Program-made: the position numbers and the translations under genes | DNA from: a virus | Virus record (IMG/VR): IMGVR_UViG_3300047444_000134 | Location: 1 to 44,054 of that record | Direction: 5' to 3' (one strand) | Length of the DNA stretch: 44,054 nucleotides | Part shown: positions 38,757 to 44,054 of the stretch, one piece after another | Layout: every line of letters starts with the position of its first letter | Position numbering within the stretch: the stretch's first letter is position 1 | The notes under the pieces: model-generated | What the model saw: only the letters and a program-made list of their open reading frames with translations | Database searches by the model: none | What the model was told of the DNA's origin: nothing

Positions 38757-40727
38757 TTAAGCGGCCTCGACCAAGAGCCAGCTGACGATCGAGGTGTCGG
38801 TCGACGAAGTACTCTTGATCTGGAAGTTGGTCCCCGCGGTCAAGTTGCCAACGAACAGCGCTCCTGGCGTGCCTGCTGGAGTAACGGTCCCAACGAAGAT
38901 GCGTGTGTTGGACGTGAGTGTGTTGTTCACGACAGTGACAGCTCCGGCGGTGAGAGTGGCAGTGCCCATTCGGGCATTCGTCCCCTCCTTGACCCGAATC
39001 CCCTTGCCGGCGAGACCGATGATGATGTCGGAATCGGCGGTACCGTACTGCGCAACACCCTGCCGACCCCACGAAGCATCACGAGCGGCCGAGCCAGTGC
39101 CAGCAGTGATCTTACCGGTGCCGTCGATTCGGAATCGGTCGAAACCGTCCGAGCCGTTGACGTTACCGGAGATCACCGTGTTGGTGGAGGAAGTGGGCTG
39201 AAGCGCAAGGTTACCCTTGGAGTTAGCCCCACCATTCAACGTAGCGGTAGTGCTCAACGTCACCGCGGTGGCGAAGTTGAACGGACCGGAACTGACTTCC
39301 AGCACTGCACTCGGCAGGTTGGTGAACCAGTTCGAAGAACTCGCTCCCGTACCTGCAAAGTTGACGTTGATGAACCTGACACTCTGGTTGAGAGCGACGT
39401 TGACCGAGAACTGAACACCAGACGTTCCGGAAGCCACGATGGGTGACACGAAACGAGCGCTGTTGACATACCCGGTCGAGCTTCCCGACCAGTTGATGTC
39501 GTAGTTGGTTCCAGAAGCTCCCGCACCGCTGCCCGAGATGAAGACGTCGTGGAAACTGATGGGGTTTCCAGTGCCCTCGACAGAGATGGCATGGGTCTGG
39601 TTGTTGATGAACCGCATCGAGTTCACGTGAACGTGCGACGCGCCACCAGTGATCCGAAGACCGATGGATCCCTGCTGGATGACACCGCCATCGAGTTGAA
39701 CGTTCTGCGGGGAGCCGTTCGGGCCGTCTTCGATCAGGACGTTGGAACCGGTGCTCGGACCGAGCGCGTCGAGGTTCTTGATGAACGACGCCGCACAATT
39801 ACCCTTGATGTGGAAGGCCGAACCGGTGCCACTCGACGTCCAGGTGAACAGATTCGTCCCCAGGATGTCCCACGAGTCCTCGAAACGGATGCCGTCGAGG
39901 TTCGCAGATGCGCCAGTCGTCACGCCGCCAGAGATGATCTGGATGTCGGACATGAACGAATTGACCGCATCGCCGGAAGCCGCGTTGCCGAGCCAGTAGA
40001 TGCCGCCGGCCGAAGATCGAATGATGAGCTTACTGAGCATCGTCCCGTCAGGGTTGTTGCTCGAGCCCGTGCCGGCTGCGATTTTGGTAGCCCAGCCGTT
40101 GATGTACCAGAAGTCACAGTTCGTGATCTTGGTGCGTCGGCAAGCCGAGACGTCAATACCGTCGGCAATGGGGTTGCTCGTGGTCGTGGAGTTCGCGCCG
40201 ACGACCGACAGATCACGGACCTGACAGTTGTTGGCGGTGATCGAGATCGCGGCAGCACCGGTGAAACCGGAACCGATGACAATCTTGGTGACCTCGGCAC
40301 CGGAGCCTTCGAGAACCATGCCCGCGACCGAAAGCGCAAGCGCCGTCGAACCGCTGAGCAAATATGTCCCCGGAGGAAAGAACACCTTTCCGCCAAAGGT
40401 CGGGTTGGCGATCCCGATGGCAGTGGTGATTGCGGCGTCATCGGCAGTGGTACCGTTGCCGGTCGCGCCATGGTCCTTGACGTTGATCGTCAGGGAGTCC
40501 TTCTTAACGGCAATGGCCGGAGCCTGCGCGTCAGGAAGAACACCGCCGGACAGATCCGCCTTGGCGGCCATGGCTGTCGTGAGTGAAGCAGTGGTGATGA
40601 CGTCCGCCGGCAACTGGGAGTCGGGCAGCAACCCACTCACCAAGTCGGCCTTGAGGGCCAGAGAGGCGTTGACTGTGTCGATCGCACTCTGGAGCTTTGC
40701 TGCGGTCCAACTGGTGACCGTAGCCAT
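38757..40727 (-). CDS. Beta-helix (pectate-lyase-like) tail protein, possible receptor-binding or glycan-degrading spike
   Basis: 656 aa, ATG behind GAAAGGAGG. N-terminal helices with repeated ALKADLVSGLLPDSQLPAD / AAKADLSGGVLPDAQAPA, then VKDHGATGNGTTADDAAITT, the classic entry to a right-handed beta-helix (Pectate_lyase_3), FFPPGTYLLSG, and many rungs such as GIDVSACRRTKITNCDFWYI. The C-terminal 100 residues (TLTAGAVTVVNNTLTSNTRI ... GTNFQIKSTSSTDTSIVSWL, LVEAA) form a beta-sandwich common at the end of tail fibres. Such proteins often bind or cleave host polysaccharide. Location upstream of the tape measure is unusual. Confidence 0.8.
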   Translation of the reverse strand: MATVTSWTAAKLQSAIDTVNASLALKADLVSGLLPDSQLPADVITTASLTTAMAAKADLSGGVLPDAQAPAIAVKKDSLTINVKDHGATGNGTTADDAAITTAIGIANPTFGGKVFFPPGTYLLSGSTALALSVAGMVLEGSGAEVTKIVIGSGFTGAAAISITANNCQVRDLSVVGANSTTTSNPIADGIDVSACRRTKITNCDFWYINGWATKIAAGTGSSNNPDGTMLSKLIIRSSAGGIYWLGNAASGDAVNSFMSDIQIISGGVTTGASANLDGIRFEDSWDILGTNLFTWTSSGTGSAFHIKGNCAASFIKNLDALGPSTGSNVLIEDGPNGSPQNVQLDGGVIQQGSIGLRITGGASHVHVNSMRFINNQTHAISVEGTGNPISFHDVFISGSGAGASGTNYDINWSGSSTGYVNSARFVSPIVASGTSGVQFSVNVALNQSVRFINVNFAGTGASSSNWFTNLPSAVLEVSSGPFNFATAVTLSTTATLNGGANSKGNLALQPTSSTNTVISGNVNGSDGFDRFRIDGTGKITAGTGSAARDASWGRQGVAQYGTADSDIIIGLAGKGIRVKEGTNARMGTATLTAGAVTVVNNTLTSNTRIFVGTVTPAGTPGALFVGNLTAGTNFQIKSTSSTDTSIVSWLLVEAA

Positions 40728-40739
40728 TAGGCCTCCTTT

Positions 40740-41528
40740 CTAAGGTCCTGTGGTGGCGGTGTAAGTGCCGTCTCCGTTGTCGATGGCAGTATCCCAGTCG
40801 ATCTGGAACGTGTCCGGGTCGAGCATGGTGAGGGCGTACTCAGGTGCGGTGTACGTGACGGTGCCGTTACCGTTGTCGGTGACGGTCAGAAGGTTACCGG
40901 AATCGTAGAGATCCAGAAGTTCTTGGTAGTTGGGCAGCCGTGGCGATGCTTCGTCGGTGCCGTAGATGATCTCTTCGATTCCAAGAAGTGCTTGTGGGTC
41001 GGTGTAACGGGAATCGATGGTGATGTGTGCGCCGTTTCGGTAGCCCGTCACTGCCGGCGGCATCGTGGTGATCTTCCACATGAACTCAGTTACCTGGGTT
41101 ACGTCGTTGATCGCCTTGTGCCCACGAGTGGTGGGTTCGGCGGTCGCTCCGTAGACCAGATTGATCTGGTAGTCCTTCTGCGAAAGGTCGTTGCCGACCA
41201 GCGTTCGGTACGAGAACCCGAACTGCTTCCGTCGCTGCCCCGACAAGAACATCCCAGGCCGAACTTGCACCGATCCGTCGCATTGCTCGAACTCGATCGG
41301 GTAGGTGTAGGCCTGGATGGTGGCTTCGTACTCTTCAGGCACGGGGTTGTTAGAGTACTTGACTCCATCGACGTAGTACGGCTTGGCAGTGCCGCCAGCG
41401 GGGGCCCTGGTGACGGCGGTCAGACCGTTCCAAGCGACCCCAGGTTGACCGTCGACGTACAAGACGCCCTGGTCAATGCCGGTGTGGTAGTAACGCTGGC
41501 CGTTACCGTCCCAGGTAAGCCTGGTCAC
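40740..41528 (-). CDS. Second major tail protein-like protein
   Basis: 262 aa, GTG behind GAAAGGAGG. It parallels the protein at 42097-42960 along its length: LTWDGNGQRYYHTGIDQGVL, AWNGLTAVTRAP, YEATIQAYTYPIEFEQCDGS, RKQFGFSYRTLVGNDLSQKD, GHKAINDVTQVTEFMWKITT. Only the C-terminal 60 residues differ (LLTVTDNGNGTVTYTAPEYA ... DNGDGTYTATTGP). A tail tube paralogue next to a beta-helix gene may form a specialised tube segment or tip ring, or replace the main subunit. Confidence 0.8.
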   Translation of the reverse strand: MTRLTWDGNGQRYYHTGIDQGVLYVDGQPGVAWNGLTAVTRAPAGGTAKPYYVDGVKYSNNPVPEEYEATIQAYTYPIEFEQCDGSVQVRPGMFLSGQRRKQFGFSYRTLVGNDLSQKDYQINLVYGATAEPTTRGHKAINDVTQVTEFMWKITTMPPAVTGYRNGAHITIDSRYTDPQALLGIEEIIYGTDEASPRLPNYQELLDLYDSGNLLTVTDNGNGTVTYTAPEYALTMLDPDTFQIDWDTAIDNGDGTYTATTGP

Positions 41529-41538
41529 GATCCTCCTT

Positions 41539-42078
41539 TCAGCCCGAGGTGCCCAATTGCTTGCGCCGCTGTTCGTTGAGGGCTCGGTTTCGAGCCATGA
41601 TCTCCGCCGGGCTCAACTTCTCGGCCGGCTTGTTCTTCTCGTTGCAAACCCGAACGAGTGTCATCAGGCGATTGAGATGCCAGTGCTGACACTCGAACGG
41701 GATTCGCAGCGCGACCATCCAGTAGTAGATCAACTCTGAGGTGATGATCTCCCGCGGGCCGCTCTCCACACGGTCACTGAACCAAGTCGCGGTCATCTTC
41801 TTGTTGATGTACGCGTCGATCGCTTCGACGTGCTCGTCTCGGAGGTTCGCAAAGACCAAAGGCGGCACGTCTGGGGTTACGAGCATGGCCTTGATGTACC
41901 AGAGCAACTCCTCCGGCGTCTTCTCCTCATTGCTGAGGAAGGGCTTCTCGAATTCCGACTCCCATTTTGACAGAGAGAACAGAGAGTGCTCGAGTTCGAG
42001 CGTGTATGACTCCAGGACGACGAACTCGGACGTCTCCGCGTCGAGTCCTTCAGCCATAGGTACCTGAATGACGAGCAC
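41539..42078 (-). CDS. Tail assembly chaperone
   Basis: 179 aa from the GTG at 42078, 7 nt behind AAAGGA; an ATG at codon 8 is possible. [95 protein letters not shown] is the usual gpG-type chaperone family. No overlapping second frame is present for a frameshifted G-T product: the next gene starts 10 nt on and is a tail tube paralogue. Confidence 0.82.
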   Translation of the reverse strand: MLVIQVPMAEGLDAETSEFVVLESYTLELEHSLFSLSKWESEFEKPFLSNEEKTPEELLWYIKAMLVTPDVPPLVFANLRDEHVEAIDAYINKKMTATWFSDRVESGPREIITSELIYYWMVALRIPFECQHWHLNRLMTLVRVCNEKNKPAEKLSPAEIMARNRALNEQRRKQLGTSG

Positions 42079-42096
42079 TCTCTATCCTTTCTTCTA

Positions 42097-42960
42097 CTAG
42101 AAGTCGATCTCCCAGTCGTTGTCGACGTTGGCCGCGAACTGGTAGCCGACGTTGGGCTGGGCGGTGACGATGGTGTTGGCGGCGATGACCACGGAGCCGG
42201 TGACAGGCAGACCGTTGATGTAGTAGGTGACACCGGTGACGGTCGGGATCGTGATCGTGTGCGTCGCCGAGGTGTAGGTCGGGATGACCGGAGTGACCGT
42301 GATGACGGTGCCGGCGAAGATGGCCTGAATGGCCTGGATCGACGGCAGCTGGGGGTCCTGACCGACGGTGCCGTACAGGAAGGCCTCGAGGTTGGCCAGT
42401 GCGGCGGCGTCGACCTTGGTCGAGTCGACCGTCAGCGTGGACGCGTTCTTGAAGCCGGGGACCGCGATCGGCGTGGTCGAGACCGCCCAGGTGAGCGCGA
42501 TGGCGTTCGGGTTGTCGTTGATGGACTGGTAGTCGCGCTGCGATGGGGCCGCGAGGCAGTTGTAGACCATGTGCAGCTTGTAGCCGTACTGCGTACCGGC
42601 CAGGTCGTTTCCGACCTCGGTGCGGTAGCTCAGGCCGAAGGTCTTGCGCGGCTGCTGCCCCAGCATGAGACCGGGCTCCAGCGCGACGGAGCCGTCGCAC
42701 GCGGCGAACTGGTCCGGGTAGGTGAAGGCCTCGATGTCGGCGTCGAAGCGCTCGGTCGAGACGAGGTTCAGGTACATCGCGTTGTCCGCGTACTGCGGGG
42801 TGGCCACGGCACCGGTCGGCTTCTCGGTGACCTTGGTGAGACCGTTCCAGGCGTAGCCCTCGTTGTAGTTGCCGGAGACGTCGGGCAGGTAGAGGACGCC
42901 CTTCGAGATGCCGGCCTCGTAGAGACGGTGGCCCGTCGGGTCCCAGGTGAGCTGAGTCAC
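42097..42960 (-). CDS. Major tail protein with C-terminal Ig-like domain
   Basis: 287 aa, GTG behind GAGGAG. LTWDPTGHRLYEAGISKGVL, YAWNGLTKVTEKPTGA, FDADIEAFTYPDQFAACDGS, RKTFGLSYRTEVGNDLAGTQ, then LTVDSTKVDAAALANLEAFL. It forms the tail tube. After residue about 215 comes an added domain, VITVTPVIPTYTSATHTITI, PTVTGVTYYINGLPVTG, NVGYQFAANVDNDWEIDF, related to the last 90 residues of the capsid protein. This domain probably decorates the tube surface. Confidence 0.9.
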   Translation of the reverse strand: MTQLTWDPTGHRLYEAGISKGVLYLPDVSGNYNEGYAWNGLTKVTEKPTGAVATPQYADNAMYLNLVSTERFDADIEAFTYPDQFAACDGSVALEPGLMLGQQPRKTFGLSYRTEVGNDLAGTQYGYKLHMVYNCLAAPSQRDYQSINDNPNAIALTWAVSTTPIAVPGFKNASTLTVDSTKVDAAALANLEAFLYGTVGQDPQLPSIQAIQAIFAGTVITVTPVIPTYTSATHTITIPTVTGVTYYINGLPVTGSVVIAANTIVTAQPNVGYQFAANVDNDWEIDF

Positions 42961-42974
42961 GGTTAGTGCTCTCC

Positions 42975-43292
42975 TCAGTAGTAGATGTTGTAGACGTCGT
43001 GATTGAGATCGTCGACGATGAAGAACCGGTCCATGGTGGACATCGGCAAAGCGGCGACTCTCAGTGGGATAGGACTGTCCGGATCGGGATCGATGACAGT
43101 CACCTGGTACCGCGTCGTGTGGTGGAACGGGGCGTTGTCCGCGAAGGTAGTAACGCCCCTATAACGCTGGTAGACGATGCAGGGATACTGCATCTGGATG
43201 CTTGCCGGCGGCTGGAAGTAGACGTTGGAGTTTCCAGCACAACCTTCCAGAATTGCCTGGAATTCCTCACGCCTTGGGTCCGTTGTAAACAC
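42975..43292 (-). CDS. Tail terminator-like protein
   Basis: 105 aa, GTG start overlapping the head closure gene by 26 nt; the ribosome site abuts the start, so the exact start is uncertain. SIQMQYPCIVYQRYRGVTTF, ADNAPFHHTTRYQVTVIDPD, SPIPLRVAALPMSTMDRFFI, VDDLNHDVYNIYY is a conserved phage pattern at this position. It caps the tail tube during assembly. Confidence 0.75.
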   Translation of the reverse strand: MFTTDPRREEFQAILEGCAGNSNVYFQPPASIQMQYPCIVYQRYRGVTTFADNAPFHHTTRYQVTVIDPDPDSPIPLRVAALPMSTMDRFFIVDDLNHDVYNIYY

Positions 43293-43596
43293 CTCCCAGC
43301 GTTAGCAGCAGCCGGTGGCCCTGCACGTCGACGTTAGAGACGACCCACAGGACCCCCTGCCACTGTACGTAGCGCATGGCGAAGAAGTGTTCACTGGCAT
43401 AGGCATCTGCGACGATGCTGATCGAGTTTCCGACGGTGAGATCGTCATTGACTTTCGTACCGTCGTGCATCTGGCGTGAGTTGCGGACTATGTCACCGTA
43501 GTACGAGACTTCGGTTATCTGGTCCTTCCACACGCCAGGTGCAGTCTCTACAGACTCGCCGTATCCGACTTTCCCGTAGAACCTTCCGCTAGCCAT
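43267..43596 (-). CDS. Head closure (stopper) protein
   Basis: 109 aa, ATG start 7 nt after the capsid stop. FYGKVGYGESVETAPGVWKD, QITEVSYYGDIVRNSRQMHD, VGNSISIVADAYASEHFFAM, RYVQWQGVLWVVSNVDVQGH, RLLLTLGGVYNGP. This beta-barrel sequence is typical of head closure proteins that sit below the connector and stop DNA leakage. Confidence 0.78.
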   Translation of the reverse strand: MASGRFYGKVGYGESVETAPGVWKDQITEVSYYGDIVRNSRQMHDGTKVNDDLTVGNSISIVADAYASEHFFAMRYVQWQGVLWVVSNVDVQGHRLLLTLGGVYNGPKA

Positions 43597-43602
43597 GGAC
43601 TA

Positions 43603-44054
43603 TCAGTCGGTGTCGCCCGTGGCGACGCCCGGCATCATGAAGGACCAGACGGTGGCGAGCGTGCCGGTCTCCTCGATGAAGTAGCCGGAAGCCGCGACCG
43701 CGCGGACGTTCAGGGTCTGACCGTTGGTCAGGGCGGTCTGAGCGCCGGCGGTGAGGGTCGCGTTGGTGTCCGCGTTCTCGTAGACCACGCCGGTGACGGT
43801 CGGGATGGTGACCACGCCGGTGGACTTAACGAAGGTCGGCTTGGTCGGGGTGACCTGGACGTTGGCCGCAGCGGTGGACCAGATGACCAGGGCCGACTTC
43901 GGCTTGGTCAGGGCGCCAGACAGGCGGGTCTCCGCCAGGTACTTGTACTGGTTGAAGTCGATGTCGAAGAAGTCGAAGTTCGAGATCTCGCCACCCTTGT
44001 TGGCGCCGACGTTGTAGTCGGACAGGTTGACGATGATGCCGAACAGGTTCGGGA
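43603..44054 (-). CDS. Major capsid protein fusion, C-terminal part with Ig-like domain
   Basis: This is the C-terminal end of the gene that starts at 1775; bases 44054-43928 duplicate 127-1. After the capsid signature ETRLSGALTKPKSAL come about 95 extra residues including TPTKPTF, VTIPTVTGVVY, NGQTLNVRAVAASGYF and ATVWSFMMPG, ending at a TGA. This looks like a small beta-sandwich (Ig-like or decoration) domain displayed on the capsid surface. Its core is clearly related to the C-terminus of the major tail protein at 42097-42960, including a 17-bp exact DNA match. The head closure gene follows immediately. Confidence 0.85.
   Translation of the reverse strand, partial: PNLFGIIVNLSDYNVGANKGGEISNFDFFDIDFNQYKYLAETRLSGALTKPKSALVIWSTAAANVQVTPTKPTFVKSTGVVTIPTVTGVVYENADTNATLTAGAQTALTNGQTLNVRAVAASGYFIEETGTLATVWSFMMPGVATGDTD
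43928..44054. repeat. Terminal direct repeat, copy 2
   Basis: Exact copy of bases 1-127, within the capsid coding sequence. Joining base 43927 to base 1 restores a single uninterrupted protease/capsid reading frame of 700 codons including the stop. Confidence 0.9.

Overview
The window is one complete circular assembly of a tailed, siphovirus-like phage. Bases 1-127 recur exactly at 43928-44054, so the non-redundant genome is about 43.93 kb and the major capsid gene is cut by the contig ends. Every convincing gene is on the minus strand, so transcription runs from high to low coordinates. I saw no integrase, lysogeny repressor, tRNA or CRISPR array. That suggests a lytic lifestyle, but absence from inspection is weak evidence. 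GC is high (roughly 55-60% by eye). The endolysin carries two CW_7 repeats, and many proteins look like families I associate with actinobacterial phages, some also with phages of gut Firmicutes. An actinobacterial host is the best guess; the species cannot be named.

Layout in transcription order. (1) Packaging and head, 7.2 to 0 kb continuing at 44.05-43.3 kb: small terminase, HNH endonuclease, endolysin, head-tail connector, a small HHGVKGMRWG protein, large terminase, portal, a fused prohead protease/major capsid protein, head closure. (2) Tail, 43.3-29.5 kb: tail terminator, major tail protein, tail chaperone, a second major tail protein, a beta-helix (pectate-lyase-like) protein, an HK97 gp10-like protein, a 1856-residue tape measure with internal tandem repeats, distal tail protein, Gp37-like minor tail protein, a small tail-associated protein and an Fn3 protein. 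(3) Holin-like genes and a cluster of small membrane proteins, 29.5-21.7 kb: several are separate units bounded by related stem-loops and five copies of a 35-nt promoter-like element; the cluster includes two DUF6353-like paralogues. (4) Replication, 21.2-10.5 kb: a 1266-residue fusion of SF3 helicase, AEP-primase-like region and family B DNA polymerase; two OB-like paralogues; many tiny genes; an SF2 helicase; a NUMOD4 protein; a VRR-NUC and a Cas4-like nuclease. (5) A 896-residue protein with the RNA polymerase DFDGD motif (YonO/crAss-gp66-like), 10.4-7.8 kb, followed by a 300-bp structured non-coding region that is the best candidate for the packaging (cos) site.

The most unusual points are the single-chain helicase-primase-polymerase, the phage-encoded RNA polymerase together with five near-identical promoter-like cassettes, a possible shared N-terminal tag on the RNA polymerase and a presumed virion protein, a related C-terminal domain on the capsid and tail tube proteins, and a strongly strand-biased ATATTY oligonucleotide. 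Functions were assigned by reading translations and recalling families; no database search was run.
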